Below, piece after piece: positions 50,824-61,073 of a stretch of 64,000 bases of DNA (the first letter of the stretch is position 1; each line of letters opens with the position of its first letter). Source of the DNA: Methylorubrum populi. GTDB lineage: Bacteria; Pseudomonadota; Alphaproteobacteria; Rhizobiales; Beijerinckiaceae. Under the pieces are notes generated by a model. The model was not told the DNA's origin and did not search any database. It was given only the letters and a program-made list of their open reading frames with translations. A program made the position numbers and the translations under genes. The stretch covers positions 1-64,000 of the forward strand of contig DYYG01000010.1 in assembly GCA_020741775.1 (NCBI GenBank), in the 5' to 3' direction.

Positions 50824-51909
50824 ATGCCGTCCCTGTTCGATCCCATCACGCTCGGCGCGCTGACGCTGCCGAACCGTATCCTCATGGCCCCTCTCACCCG
50901 TGGCCGCGCGACCCGAACCCACGTCCCGACGCCGATGATGGCCGAGTATTACGCCCAGCGGGCGAGCGCCGGCCTGATCATCTCCGAGGCCACCGGCATC
51001 AGCCAGGAAGGCCTCGGCTGGCCCTACGCACCCGGCATCTGGTCCGATGAGCAGGTCGAGGCCTGGAAGCCAGTGGTGAAGGCGGTCCACGACGCGGGCG
51101 GGCGCATCGTCTCCCAGCTCTGGCACATGGGCTACCTCGTCCATTCCGATTTCCTCGGCGGCGAGCCGCCGGTCGCCCCCTCCGTCGCCACCGCCCCCGA
51201 TGAGGCGCATACCTACGAGGGCAAGAAGCCCTACAGCCAGGCCCGCGCCCTGCGGGAGGATGAGATTCCGCGCCTCATCGCCGATTACGAGCGGGCCGCG
51301 CGCAACGCCCTCGCGGCGGGCTTCGACGGCGTGCAGATCCACGCGGCCAACGGCTACCTGCTCGACGAATTCATCCGCGACGGCAGCAACAAGCGCAGCG
51401 ACCGCTACGGCGGCTCGGTCGAAAACCGGGTGCGGCTGGTGACCAAGGTGGCGCAGGCGGTGGCCGGCGTGGTCGGCCCCGAGCGCACCGGAATCCGCTT
51501 CTCGCCCAACGGCCCGATTCAGGGCGTGGACGATTCCAACCCGCACGAGACCTTCGGCCTCGCCGCCGAGATGATGGAGCGGGTCGGCCTCGCCTTCATC
51601 GAGCTGCGCGAGCCGGGCCCGAACGGCACCTTCGGCAAGGCGACGGTGGCTCCCGTGGCGCCGGTCATCAAGGAGCGCTTCGGCGGCCCCGTCATCCTGA
51701 ACTGCGACTATGACGGCGAGCGCGCGAAGGCTGCGGTCGCGTCGGGCGAGGCGGATGCCATCGCCTTCGGCCGCCCCTACATCGCCAATCCGGACCTGCC
51801 GGAGCGCATCGCCGAGGGCGTGCCGTTCAACAAGGACGACATCAAGACCTGGTACAGCCAGGGCCCCGAAGGCTACATCGACTATCCGGTCCTGTCGCAG
51901 GCGGCCTGA
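50824..51909 (+). CDS. Alkene reductase / NADH:flavin oxidoreductase (Old Yellow Enzyme family)
   Basis: LFDPITLGALTLPNRILMAPLTRGRATRTHVPTPMMAEYYAQRASAGLIISEATGIS...VQIHAANGYLLDEFIRDGSNKRSDRYGGSVENR. Confidence 0.94.
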   Translation: MPSLFDPITLGALTLPNRILMAPLTRGRATRTHVPTPMMAEYYAQRASAGLIISEATGISQEGLGWPYAPGIWSDEQVEAWKPVVKAVHDAGGRIVSQLWHMGYLVHSDFLGGEPPVAPSVATAPDEAHTYEGKKPYSQARALREDEIPRLIADYERAARNALAAGFDGVQIHAANGYLLDEFIRDGSNKRSDRYGGSVENRVRLVTKVAQAVAGVVGPERTGIRFSPNGPIQGVDDSNPHETFGLAAEMMERVGLAFIELREPGPNGTFGKATVAPVAPVIKERFGGPVILNCDYDGERAKAAVASGEADAIAFGRPYIANPDLPERIAEGVPFNKDDIKTWYSQGPEGYIDYPVLSQAA

Positions 51910-51947
51910 CGCCGCCCGCAGGATCACCCTTCACACCCACGCCGAAC

Positions 51948-51979
51948 AAGGGCGGCCCCGCGACGGTGGGGCCGCCCTT
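51948..51979 (+). terminator. Stem-loop terminator after the OYE gene
   Basis: aagggcggcccc-gcgacggt-ggggccgccctt perfect 12-bp stem. Confidence 0.65.
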
Positions 51980-51998
51980 GTCATGGAGAGACGCCACG

Positions 51999-52721
51999 AT
52001 GCCGAAGGTCGCCGCTTCGCCGGGCCCCTCCCCCTACCGCCTCGTGGTCTTCGATTTCGACGGGACGCTGGCCGACACCTTCCCCTGGTTCTGCGCGAAC
52101 CTCAACGCCGTGGCCGAACGCTACCGTTTCCGCAGGGTCGAGGCGGGGGAGACGGAGCGGCTGCGCAGCCTGAGCGCCCGCGCGATCCTGGCGGATCTCG
52201 GCATTCCGGGATGGAAGGTCCCGCTGATCGCCCGCCACATGCGGGCGCTGGCGACCCGTGACGCCGCCGCGACGCGCCTGTTCCCCGGCGTGCCGGAGAT
52301 GCTCGCCCGGCTCGAAGCCGCCGGGCTCGGGCTGGCCGTGGTCAGTTCCAACAGCGAAGCGAATGTCCGCCGGGCGCTCGGGCCCTCGGCGAGCTTGGTC
52401 CGGCACTATGCCTGCGGCGCCTCGCTGTTCGGCAAGGCACGCCATCTGCGATCCGTCGCGCGGAAGGCGGGCGTGCCGCCGGCCGCCGCGCTCGCGGTGG
52501 GGGACGAGATCCGTGACGGCGAGGCCGCGGCCCGGGCCGGATGCGCCTTCGCGGCGGTGGCCTGGGGCTATAACAGCCCACAGGCTTTGGCCGGCCTGAA
52601 GCCGGCCTTTCTGTTTGGCGAGGTGGAGGAGGTCGCGACGGCCCTGATGGGCCGCGCTTACTGCCCCGCGCGGGCGCCGGGGACGATCGAGGAGCCGGCG
52701 CCGCTGCCGAACGGCTCGTAG
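51999..52721 (+). CDS. HAD family hydrolase
   Basis: YRLVVFDFDGTLADTFPWF...AVVSSNSEANVRRAL...ALAVGDEIRDGEAAARAG. Confidence 0.9.
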   Translation: MPKVAASPGPSPYRLVVFDFDGTLADTFPWFCANLNAVAERYRFRRVEAGETERLRSLSARAILADLGIPGWKVPLIARHMRALATRDAAATRLFPGVPEMLARLEAAGLGLAVVSSNSEANVRRALGPSASLVRHYACGASLFGKARHLRSVARKAGVPPAAALAVGDEIRDGEAAARAGCAFAAVAWGYNSPQALAGLKPAFLFGEVEEVATALMGRAYCPARAPGTIEEPAPLPNGS

Positions 52722-53155
52722 CGGGTGAGGCCGCGGAAAAGCTGGCTGAGGAAGGCGCGGTCGGCGCCGCTCGCCGGAGTCTTGCGCTCGATGAAGTCGA
52801 ACACGCGGCCGTCCTGCAGGCCGTACAGGGCGATGCGCTCGACCCGCATGCCCTGGTTGAAATACACCGCCGTGACCTTCTGGTCCTCGACCTGCTCGCC
52901 GAGGAACATCACCGTGCGGCGGGTGTTCTGGCTGATGTAGTACCAGGACTTGTTGCCCACCGTGGAGACGGTGGACGGGCTGCCGAGGATCTGCAGCACC
53001 TGCTCGGCGCTCATGCCCGGCTTGACCGTGGCCAGAGCCGCCTGGTCGATCTGATAGCCGTGGCGGATCTCCTCGCCGATGCAGCCTGAGACGCCGATCG
53101 CGACGGAGCCAAGGACGGCGGCGCGGGCAAGCGACGAGACGAGACGGCGCGACAT
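52658..53155 (-). CDS. bamE: Outer membrane protein assembly factor BamE (lipoprotein)
   Basis: Lipobox VSGCIG; YQIDQAALATVKPGMSAEQVLQILGSPSTVSTVGNKSWYYISQNT. Confidence 0.88.
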   Translation of the reverse strand: MSRRLVSSLARAAVLGSVAIGVSGCIGEEIRHGYQIDQAALATVKPGMSAEQVLQILGSPSTVSTVGNKSWYYISQNTRRTVMFLGEQVEDQKVTAVYFNQGMRVERIALYGLQDGRVFDFIERKTPASGADRAFLSQLFRGLTRYEPFGSGAGSSIVPGARAGQ

Positions 53156-53312
53156 CGGCCCCCCTGATTTCCTGCAAAGTGGGCCGACATCCGCGGCGCG
53201 ATTGGCCTCGCGCGTCTTCGGACTTGCACCCTGGTCCACGGTTGCCGTACCGCGGGGTTATGGCTTTGACAAGGCAAGCTCGGCCACAGAGCCGGCCCAT
53301 CCGGTGGACCGC

Positions 53313-53879
53313 ATGATCACGGGGCTGTTCCGCCGCGCCGGCCAGCGGCGCCAGACGATCCAGTCGTTGCACCGGCGGATCGGCGAGGCCGCGCGCCGGC
53401 CCGGCCTCTATACCGGCCTCGGGGTGCCCGACACCGTGGAGGGCCGGTTCGAGGCCCTGAGCCTGCACGTGATCCTGGTGTTGCGCCGCCTCGGCCAACT
53501 GCCGGCCCCGGCGGCGGACGTGGCGCAGGATCTGGTCGATTCGGTCTTCCTGCAGCTCGACGCCGCTTTGCGCGAGACCGGCATCGGCGACATGGGGGTG
53601 CCGAAGCGGATCAAGAAGCTCGGCGCCTCGTTCTACGCCCGGGCCAGCGCCTACGGCGCGGCGCTCGAAGCCGGCGACCGGGCCGCCCTCACCGCCGCCC
53701 TCGCCCGCAACCTGCTCGACCGCGACGATCCGGACGCCGCCGGCCCGCTCGCCGCCTATGCCGAAGCGGCCGCCGCCGCCCTCTCGGCCCAGGATCTCGA
53801 CGGGCTGCTGGAGCAGGGCCCCCGCTTCCCCGAGCCGGCCGCGGACAGCACCCGAGCCGGCGCAGGAGACATGCGATGA
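53313..53879 (+). CDS. Ubiquinol-cytochrome c chaperone (CBP3-like)
   Basis: LHRRIGEAARRPGLYTGLGVPDTVEGRFEALSLHVILVLRRL...DVAQDLVDSVFLQLDAALRETGIGDMGVPKRIKKLGASFYAR. Confidence 0.88.
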   Translation: MITGLFRRAGQRRQTIQSLHRRIGEAARRPGLYTGLGVPDTVEGRFEALSLHVILVLRRLGQLPAPAADVAQDLVDSVFLQLDAALRETGIGDMGVPKRIKKLGASFYARASAYGAALEAGDRAALTAALARNLLDRDDPDAAGPLAAYAEAAAAALSAQDLDGLLEQGPRFPEPAADSTRAGAGDMR

Positions 53880-54394
53880 CGTCCAGAACCGAGGGTCCGC
53901 TCTCCCGCTCCATCAATGTCGAGCGGCTGCCGAAGGACCGCGCCGAGATCGTCGTCGAGGCGAGTCCGGCGGAATGCGAAGCGCTGGCCCGCGATTTCAA
54001 GATTCCCTCCATCCGCGACCTTACCGGCCGCTTCTCCTTGAGCGGATCCCTGAACCGGCTGCGAGCCGAGGGCCGGGTCGAGGCCGTGGTGACGCAGGTC
54101 TGCACCGTGACGCTGGAGCCCTTCGAGGCGACGGTCTCCGAACCCGTCGAGGTCGAGTTCACCAATGCCGACATCCTGGAAGGCACCGAGGCCGAGGATG
54201 TCGAGCTGCCCGACCCGATCGTGAACGGACGCATCGATTTCGGAGTGCTGACCGCGGAGTTCCTGGCACTGGGGCTCGACCCCTATCCGCGCAAGCCCGG
54301 CGTCGCCTTCGAGACCGTGACGGTCGGCGAAGAGCCCCTGCCCTTCGCCGATCTCGCCGCCCTGCGCGGCAAGCTCGGCTCCGACCCGGGCTGA
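53876..54394 (+). CDS. YceD/DUF177 family protein
   Basis: LRAEGRVEAVVTQVCTVTLEPFEATVSEPVEVEFT...LTAEFLALGLDPYPRKPG; ATGA overlap; upstream of plsX. Confidence 0.88.
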   Translation: MTSRTEGPLSRSINVERLPKDRAEIVVEASPAECEALARDFKIPSIRDLTGRFSLSGSLNRLRAEGRVEAVVTQVCTVTLEPFEATVSEPVEVEFTNADILEGTEAEDVELPDPIVNGRIDFGVLTAEFLALGLDPYPRKPGVAFETVTVGEEPLPFADLAALRGKLGSDPG

Positions 54395-54444
54395 TCGCCG
54401 CTCCGCCCGGAATCCGCACCGCGAAAGAAAGTCTCAGTTTTTGT

Positions 54445-54472
54445 TTGCCCGGCCGGGCGCTGCCGCTATTTT
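54445..54472 (+). promoter_or_regulatory. Candidate plsX promoter
   Basis: TTGCCC-16 bp-TATTTT; the spacer side carries the gcccggccgggc palindrome. Confidence 0.3.
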
Positions 54473-54553
54473 GCGCGCCGCCGAGTCCGGGGCCGGCGAT
54501 GCCCCTCCCGCCCGCTTCTCTCCAGGCCCTCCCCGCGGCGTCCCGAAGGAATC

Positions 54554-55588
54554 ATGTCGAACCGCGTTTGCATCTCGCTCGACGCCATGGGCGGCGATCA
54601 CGGCCCCGCGACCGTCGTGCCCGGCGCGGCCATCGCCCGTGAGCGGCACCCCGAAACCCGCTTCATCATGTTCGGCGACGAGGCGGTTGTGCGCCCCCTG
54701 GTCGAGGCCGAGCCGCGCCTGAAGGATGCGGTCGAGATCCGGCACACCACCGTCTCCGTCGCCATGGACGACAAGCCGAGCCAGGCGGTGCGCCAGGGCC
54801 GGGGCAAGTCCTCGATGTGGCGGGCGATTCAGGCGGTGCGCGACGGGGAAGCCCAGGCCGCCGTCTCCGCCGGCAATACCGGCGCGCTGATGGCGATGTC
54901 GAAGATCTGCCTGAAGACCATGGCCGGCATCGAGCGCCCGGCCATCGCCTGCCTGTGGCCGACGGTGCGCGGCGAGAGCGTGGTGCTCGATGTCGGCGCC
55001 ACCATCGGCACCGATGCCGAGCATCTCGTCGAGATGGCGGTGATGGGCGCGGCCATGGCCCGCATCGTGCTCGACCTCGACCGGCCGACGGTGGGCCTGC
55101 TCAATGTCGGCACCGAGGAGATGAAGGGCAACGAGGCTGTGAAGGAGGCGGCCCGGCTCCTGCGCGAGAGCGAGCCGGCGCATTTCACCTATCACGGCTT
55201 CGTCGAGGGCACCGATCTCGGGCGCGGCACCACCGACGTGGTGGTGACCGAGGGCTTCACCGGCAACATCGCCCTCAAGACCGCGGAAGGCACCGCCAAG
55301 CAGATCGGCGCCTATCTCAAGGCCGCGATGGGGCGTACCCTGTCGGCGAAGATCGGCTACCTGTTCGCCCGGCAGGCCTTCGCGGCCCTGCGGGAGAAGA
55401 TGAACCCGAGCCGCGCCAATGGCGGCGTGTTCCTCGGGCTGGAAGGCATCGTCATCAAGAGCCACGGCTCGGAGAACGCACAAGGATTTGCCGCCGCGGT
55501 CGATCTTGCCCACGACATGGCCCGTCACGACCTGATGCGCACGATCCGGGACATGCTGGAGCAGACGCCGGCGGTCGCGCCGGCCTGA
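54554..55588 (+). CDS. plsX: Phosphate acyltransferase PlsX
   Basis: [39 protein letters not shown]...[13 protein letters not shown]. Confidence 0.96.
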   Translation: MSNRVCISLDAMGGDHGPATVVPGAAIARERHPETRFIMFGDEAVVRPLVEAEPRLKDAVEIRHTTVSVAMDDKPSQAVRQGRGKSSMWRAIQAVRDGEAQAAVSAGNTGALMAMSKICLKTMAGIERPAIACLWPTVRGESVVLDVGATIGTDAEHLVEMAVMGAAMARIVLDLDRPTVGLLNVGTEEMKGNEAVKEAARLLRESEPAHFTYHGFVEGTDLGRGTTDVVVTEGFTGNIALKTAEGTAKQIGAYLKAAMGRTLSAKIGYLFARQAFAALREKMNPSRANGGVFLGLEGIVIKSHGSENAQGFAAAVDLAHDMARHDLMRTIRDMLEQTPAVAPA

Positions 55589-55638
55589 CCGCCGGACGCG
55601 AGACCGGCGCGACACGAAGTGAGAAAGGGACGGATCTG

Positions 55639-56619
55639 ATGGCGCAATGGCGCTCCGTCGTGGCCGGATGCGGGGCGTACCTGCCGGACACTATCGTCAC
55701 CAATACCGAGCTGGCCGAGCGGGGAATCGAGACCTCCGACGAGTGGATCGTGCAACGCACCGGCATCCGCCAGCGCCACATCGCGCGGGCGGATGAGACC
55801 ACCTCGGTGCTCGGCACCCGCGCGGCCCTGGCGGCCCTGGACGATGCGGGGCTCTCGCCGGCCGACATCGACCTCGTGATCTGCGCGACCTCGACGCCGG
55901 ACCACACCTTCCCCTCCACCGCCACCCAGATCCAGGCGGCGCTCGGGATCGAAAGCGGCTTTGCCTTCGATCTCCAAGCGGTCTGCGCCGGCTTCGTCTA
56001 CGCCGTCGCCACCGCCGACCGCTTCCTCTCGACCGGCGGCGCCAAGCGCGCCCTCGTCATCGGGGCCGAGACCTTCTCGCGGCTGCTCGACTGGGAGGAC
56101 CGCACCACCTGCGTGCTGTTCGGCGACGGCGCGGGCGCCATCGTGCTGGAAGCACGCGAGGGCGCGGGCACCAAGGACGACCGCGGCGTGCTCGCGAGTT
56201 GCCTGCGCTCGGACGGGCGGCATCGCAGCAAACTCTACGTCGATGGCGGCCCCGGCTCGACCGGCACCACCGGCAAGCTGCGGATGGAGGGCCGGGAGGT
56301 GTTCCGGTTCGCGGTCGGCTCGGTCACCGACGTGATCGAGGAGGCGTTCCGCGCCTCGGGCACCGATGCGGACGAGCTGTCGTGGTTCGTGCCGCACCAA
56401 GCCAACCGCCGGATCATCGAGGCCTCCGCCGACAAGCTCGGCATCGCCCGCGAGAAGGTGGTGCTCACCGTCGACCAGCACGGCAACACCTCGGCCGCCT
56501 CGATTCCTCTGGCGCTCGACGCGGCGCGCAAGGATGGGCGCATCCGCGAGGGCGACCTCGTGATGATCGAGGCGATCGGCGGCGGCTTCACCTGGGGGGC
56601 CGCGGTCATCCGCTGGTGA
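55639..56619 (+). CDS. fabH: 3-oxoacyl-ACP synthase III
   Basis: [40 protein letters not shown]...[14 protein letters not shown]...[12 protein letters not shown]. Confidence 0.96.
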   Translation: MAQWRSVVAGCGAYLPDTIVTNTELAERGIETSDEWIVQRTGIRQRHIARADETTSVLGTRAALAALDDAGLSPADIDLVICATSTPDHTFPSTATQIQAALGIESGFAFDLQAVCAGFVYAVATADRFLSTGGAKRALVIGAETFSRLLDWEDRTTCVLFGDGAGAIVLEAREGAGTKDDRGVLASCLRSDGRHRSKLYVDGGPGSTGTTGKLRMEGREVFRFAVGSVTDVIEEAFRASGTDADELSWFVPHQANRRIIEASADKLGIAREKVVLTVDQHGNTSAASIPLALDAARKDGRIREGDLVMIEAIGGGFTWGAAVIRW

Positions 56620-56742
56620 GGCGTGCAACAGGCCCATTTCCTGTCAACCGCAAGGTTCGGTTGACCATCGCCCGTCTGCCGATTAGCGTGTCCGATCATA
56701 GAGATACGCGGCGGGGCACGACTCGGCCGCAAGGGGGAGCGC

Positions 56743-57069
56743 ATGGCAGGCAAGACGGTCACACGCGCAGATTTGAGCGAGGCCGTCTATCAGCAGGTCG
56801 GCCTCTCGCGGTCCGAATCGGCGGCTCTGGTCGAGACGGTGCTCGCCGAGATCTGCAACTGCCTGTCGTCGGGCGAGACGGTGAAGCTGTCCTCGTTCGG
56901 GTCCTTCGTCGTGCGCTCCAAGGGTAAGCGGATCGGCCGCAACCCGAAGACCGGCGTCGAGGTCGAGATCGAGCCGCGTCAGGTGATGGTGTTCAAACCC
57001 TCGAACGTGCTCAAGGCGCGCATCAATGGCGGCCACGTCAACGGGCACGACACCGACGAGGACGAATAA
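56743..57069 (+). CDS. ihfA: Integration host factor subunit alpha
   Basis: [67 protein letters not shown]. Confidence 0.95.
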   Translation: MAGKTVTRADLSEAVYQQVGLSRSESAALVETVLAEICNCLSSGETVKLSSFGSFVVRSKGKRIGRNPKTGVEVEIEPRQVMVFKPSNVLKARINGGHVNGHDTDEDE

Positions 57070-57131
57070 TCCGGGCGGGTTTTCTCGGCCGCGTACCGCG
57101 TATCCGCCGGATAATGGATTGAGGCGCTGCC

Positions 57132-57611
57132 ATGGGACTGCCGCTCGAATCCCCCGCCCTCGAAGCCTCTGCCGATGAGGAGCGCGGCGAGAAGCATCCC
57201 GGGGCCTTCCGCACCATCACCGAGGTCTCCGAGGATCTCGGCGTGCCGCAGCATGTCCTGCGCTTCTGGGAGAGCCGCTTCAGCCAGATCAAGCCGCTGA
57301 AGCGGGCCGGCGGGCGGCGCTATTACCGCCCCGACGATGTCGATCTGCTCAGAGGCGTGCGGCGGTTGCTGCACGGGCAGGGCTACACCATCCGTGGAGC
57401 CCAGCGCATCCTCAAGGAAAGCGGCGTGCGCTTCGTCCAGGCCGTGGGCCGGGGCGAGGAGGAGGCCGGCGCGCCGACCGGCTCCGAGCGTGATCTCGAC
57501 ACCCTCGAGGCGGCGGCCTCCGACCGGCGCGCCCTGGAAGCGGCGCTCACCGACCTGCGTGCCTGCCGGGCCCTGCTCGCCGGCCTCGACGACGCGGAGG
57601 TCATGGCCTAG
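57132..57611 (+). CDS. MerR family transcriptional regulator
   Basis: [73 protein letters not shown]. Confidence 0.92.
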   Translation: MGLPLESPALEASADEERGEKHPGAFRTITEVSEDLGVPQHVLRFWESRFSQIKPLKRAGGRRYYRPDDVDLLRGVRRLLHGQGYTIRGAQRILKESGVRFVQAVGRGEEEAGAPTGSERDLDTLEAAASDRRALEAALTDLRACRALLAGLDDAEVMA

Positions 57612-57740
57612 GGGCCGGCACTCTCAGATCCGACCGCCGGACTCGCTTGCGCGCAAAGCATTGTCCGGTCTTGCGGATTTTTGCGTGCTCGTGTCTTCCG
57701 GCCAACCTGAACTTTACCGGCGCCCCCGCGTTGAGGCGCC

Positions 57741-58160
57741 ATGGCCTCCCCTCCCCCCCGGATGTCTCCGACCCAGGAGCTCATCGCCCGCTTGATGCGG
57801 ATTGTGCGCGCCTGCCCGGAAGCGGCCAACGAGGTGCTTGAGCTGATGTTCCTCGTCAGCCAGATCGAGGCCTCGACCACCGTCGATCGGGATTACCGCG
57901 ATGCCCGAAGGGTCATCAGCCGCCTGAGGGCGCCACTCTGGGACATGGGGCCGAGCGATCGCGGAACCCTGCTCAAGGCCGCCGAAACCATCCGCAGGGC
58001 CTGCGACCTCACCGACACCGACATTCCCTCCACGCCCTTCGCCGACCTCGGCGAGCGCGAGCGGGTCGAGCAGGCCCTGGCGAAAGCCCTGGCCGGACAA
58101 CTCGACGCAGCACAGATCGCCCGCGTGACCGGGGCCGTCGCCGCCGCGCTCCAGCACTGA
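57741..58160 (+). CDS. Conserved hypothetical helical protein
   Basis: MASPPPRMSPTQELIARLMRIVRACPEAANEVLELMFLVSQIEASTTVDRDYRDARRVISRL...; normal codon pattern. Confidence 0.6.
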   Translation: MASPPPRMSPTQELIARLMRIVRACPEAANEVLELMFLVSQIEASTTVDRDYRDARRVISRLRAPLWDMGPSDRGTLLKAAETIRRACDLTDTDIPSTPFADLGERERVEQALAKALAGQLDAAQIARVTGAVAAALQH

Positions 58161-58326
58161 GCCGCGCTCCGCCACGTCGCAGTCCAGCGCGGTGCATCAT
58201 CGGAATATGGATCGGTCCTCGACGCGGAGACGTTCCGACCCCACATGCCCGGCTGCACGCTCCCCCGAGGCCGGATCGACCGGCCATCAGCCTGCGGGGC
58301 GTGAGACGACGCTCAAGGAAACGCCG

Positions 58327-58785
58327 ATGGATGCGCTGACCCTCGTTTCGAGACCGATCGCGGCCCCCGCCGCCCTCGCGGCTGTCTGGCTCTGCTGCGC
58401 CGGTCCGGCGCTCGCGCAAACCACCGTCACCCGCAGCGAGACCGTGCCCGCCGGCAAACAGGCCCGCCTCGTCATCGTGCCGAACCTGAAGAAGGATTGC
58501 TCGACCGGGCCGATGCCCGAGATCAAGGTGACGACGCCGCCAAAATCCGGCTCGCTCATCACCAAGGCCGGCAAGCTCAAGACTCCGGCGAAATATCGCT
58601 GCCCCAACAAGGATGCCGAGGTCCAGGCGATCTTCTACCAGCCCAATAGCGGCTATACCGGCCCGGACGGTGTCGTGGTCGAGATCAAGAATTCCGACGG
58701 CGAGGTCGAGAAGCGCGATATCCGCATCACCGTCGGCAAGGACGACAAGCCAAAGGACGAGAAGAAAAGCACGACCGATCTCTGA
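58327..58785 (+). CDS. Exported hypothetical protein with repeated Ig/cadherin-like beta pattern
   Basis: Signal peptide ...AAPAALAAVWLCCAGPALAQ; FYQPNSGYTGPDGVVVEIKNSDGEVEKRDIRITV. Confidence 0.65.
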   Translation: MDALTLVSRPIAAPAALAAVWLCCAGPALAQTTVTRSETVPAGKQARLVIVPNLKKDCSTGPMPEIKVTTPPKSGSLITKAGKLKTPAKYRCPNKDAEVQAIFYQPNSGYTGPDGVVVEIKNSDGEVEKRDIRITVGKDDKPKDEKKSTTDL

Positions 58786-58916
58786 TCGTCCCGCGCGGGG
58801 CGGCCTCGCGATGTTGCGATGCAGCGAGCAGGGCCGCCCGAAAGAGCTTCGAGACCGCCGGAAGCCCTCTGCCACGGGGTGGGTTAAGGTCGCCCTAAAT
58901 CCAGGCGATGCTTGGA

Positions 58917-58934
58917 GTGTGACCCGTTTCACAC
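58917..58934. promoter_or_regulatory. CRP/FNR-type palindrome upstream of prkA
   Basis: GTGTGA-cccgtt-TCACAC, exact TGTGA-N6-TCACA half-sites, about 100 bp upstream of the prkA ATG. Confidence 0.6.
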
Positions 58935-59036
58935 GCCGATCGGCCCTGCTGTGGGCGGTGCGACAAAACCCGCAATGTCGGTTGCATCCAACCCGAGACA
59001 GGATGAAGCTGTCATCAGCCTGAAGGGGGTGTTCGA

Positions 59037-60989
59037 ATGCCGCTGCACTCGACGAACGACCTGTTCCAGAGCTTCGCTCGCGGTTACGAAGCGCGCCGCG
59101 ACACGGAGATGACGCTCTCCGAATATCTCGAAGCCTGCCGCGACAATCCGCTGATGTATGCGAGCGCCGCCGAGCGCATCCTCGACGCGATCGGCCAGCC
59201 GGAGATGGTGGATACCGCCAAGGATTCCCGCCTCGGCCGCGTGTTCATGAACCGCACGATCCGGGTCTACCCGGCTTTCGCCGAGTTCTACGGCATGGAG
59301 GAGACGATCGAGCGGATCGTCTCGTTCTTCCGCCACGCCGCGCAAGGCTTGGAGGAGCGCAAGCAGATCCTCTACCTCCTCGGCCCGGTCGGCGGCGGCA
59401 AGTCATCCCTCGCCGAGCGCCTCAAGGCGCTGATGGAAGTTCACCCGATCTACGTGCTGAAGGCGGGCGACGAGATCTCGCCGGTCTTCGAGAGCCCGCT
59501 CGGTTTGTTCGATCCCGAAACGATGGGCCGGGAGATCGAGGAGCGCTTCGGCGTTCCCCGCCGCCGTCTCACCGGGCTGATGAGCCCCTGGGCCCTGAAG
59601 CGCCTCGACGAGTTCGACGGCGACATCTCCCGCTTCAAGGTGATCAAGGTGCGGCCGTCGCGCCTGCGCCAGATCGCCATCGCCAAGACCGAACCGGGCG
59701 ACGAGAACAACCAGGACATCTCCTCCCTCGTCGGCAAGGTCGATATCCGCCGGCTCGAAACCCTCTCCCAGGCCGATCCGGACGCCTATTCCTATTCCGG
59801 TGGCCTCAACCGGGCGAACCAGGGCGTTCTCGAATTCGTCGAGATGTTCAAGGCGCCGATCAAGATGCTGCACCCGCTGCTCACTGCGACGCAGGAGGGC
59901 AACTATGTCGGCACCGAGAATATCGGCGCGATCCCCTTCACCGGCGTGATCCTGGCGCACTCGAACGAGGCCGAATGGCAGTCGTTCAAGACCAACAAGA
60001 ACAACGAAGCCTTCATCGACCGCATCTACGTGATCAAGGTGCCCTACTGCCTCCGGGTGACGGAGGAGCAGCGCATCTACGACAAGCTGATCTCCGGCTC
60101 CGAGCTGTCGCAGGCCGCCTGCGCCCCCGGCACGCTGGAGATGCTGGCCCGCTTCTCGGTGCTCTCGCGCCTGCGGGAGCACGCCAATTCGAACCTGTTC
60201 TCGAAGATGCGGGTCTATGACGGCGAGAGCCTTCGCGAGGTCGATCCGCGCGCCCGCTCGATGCAGGAATACAAGGACACCGCCGGCGTCGATGAGGGCA
60301 TGGACGGGATCTCGACCCGCTTCGCCTTCAAGGTGCTGGCCGCGACCTTCAACCACGACACCACCGAGGTCTCAGCCGATCCGGTGCATCTGATGTACGT
60401 GCTGGAACAGGCGATCCGGCGCGAGCAGCTGCCGCCGGAAACCGAGAAGCGGTATATGGAGTTCATCAAGACCGAACTCGCGCCGCGCTACGCCGAGTTC
60501 ATCGGCCACGAGATCCAGAAGGCCTACCTCGAATCCTACCACGATTACGGCCAGAACCTGTTCGATCGTTACATCGACTACGCCGATGCCTGGATCGAGG
60601 ATCAGGACTTCAAGGACGCCGAGACCGGCCAGCTTCTCAACCGCGAGCTTCTGAACCAGGAGCTGACCAAGATCGAGAAGCCCGCCGGCATCGCCAATCC
60701 GAAGGATTTCCGGAACGAGGTGGTGAAATTCGCGCTGCGCTCGCGGGCGCAGCACGGCGGGCGCAACCCGTCCTGGACCTCCTACGAGAAGCTGCGCGAA
60801 GTGATCGAGCGGCGCATGTTCAGCCAAGTCGAGGAACTGCTGCCCGTGATCTCGTTTGGATCCAAGAAGGACAGCGAGACCGAGAAGAAGCACGGCGAGT
60901 TCGTCGACCGGATGACCGACCGTGGTTACACCGAGCGGCAGGTCCGGCGGCTGGTGGAATGGTACATGCGCGTAAAGCAGGCGGGTTGA
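59037..60989 (+). CDS. prkA: PrkA family serine protein kinase
   Basis: YLLGPVGGGKSSLAERLKALME...; YSYSGGLNRANQGVLEFVEMFKAPIKMLHPLLTATQEGNY. Confidence 0.95.
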   Translation: MPLHSTNDLFQSFARGYEARRDTEMTLSEYLEACRDNPLMYASAAERILDAIGQPEMVDTAKDSRLGRVFMNRTIRVYPAFAEFYGMEETIERIVSFFRHAAQGLEERKQILYLLGPVGGGKSSLAERLKALMEVHPIYVLKAGDEISPVFESPLGLFDPETMGREIEERFGVPRRRLTGLMSPWALKRLDEFDGDISRFKVIKVRPSRLRQIAIAKTEPGDENNQDISSLVGKVDIRRLETLSQADPDAYSYSGGLNRANQGVLEFVEMFKAPIKMLHPLLTATQEGNYVGTENIGAIPFTGVILAHSNEAEWQSFKTNKNNEAFIDRIYVIKVPYCLRVTEEQRIYDKLISGSELSQAACAPGTLEMLARFSVLSRLREHANSNLFSKMRVYDGESLREVDPRARSMQEYKDTAGVDEGMDGISTRFAFKVLAATFNHDTTEVSADPVHLMYVLEQAIRREQLPPETEKRYMEFIKTELAPRYAEFIGHEIQKAYLESYHDYGQNLFDRYIDYADAWIEDQDFKDAETGQLLNRELLNQELTKIEKPAGIANPKDFRNEVVKFALRSRAQHGGRNPSWTSYEKLREVIERRMFSQVEELLPVISFGSKKDSETEKKHGEFVDRMTDRGYTERQVRRLVEWYMRVKQAG

Positions 60990-61073
60990 GGGGAGATCCC
61001 CAGGCATCCGCCGCACTTTCGCACCTTTGTCCCTCGAACGGGGACGTGAGTCTTAGGCGCTGAGCGATCCCGG

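Noticed and set aside
57612-57740. Possible tRNA-Pro, which often follows the ihfA-merR pair in related genomes
   Set aside because: No cloverleaf, T-loop or CCA-adjacent stem visible in the gap.
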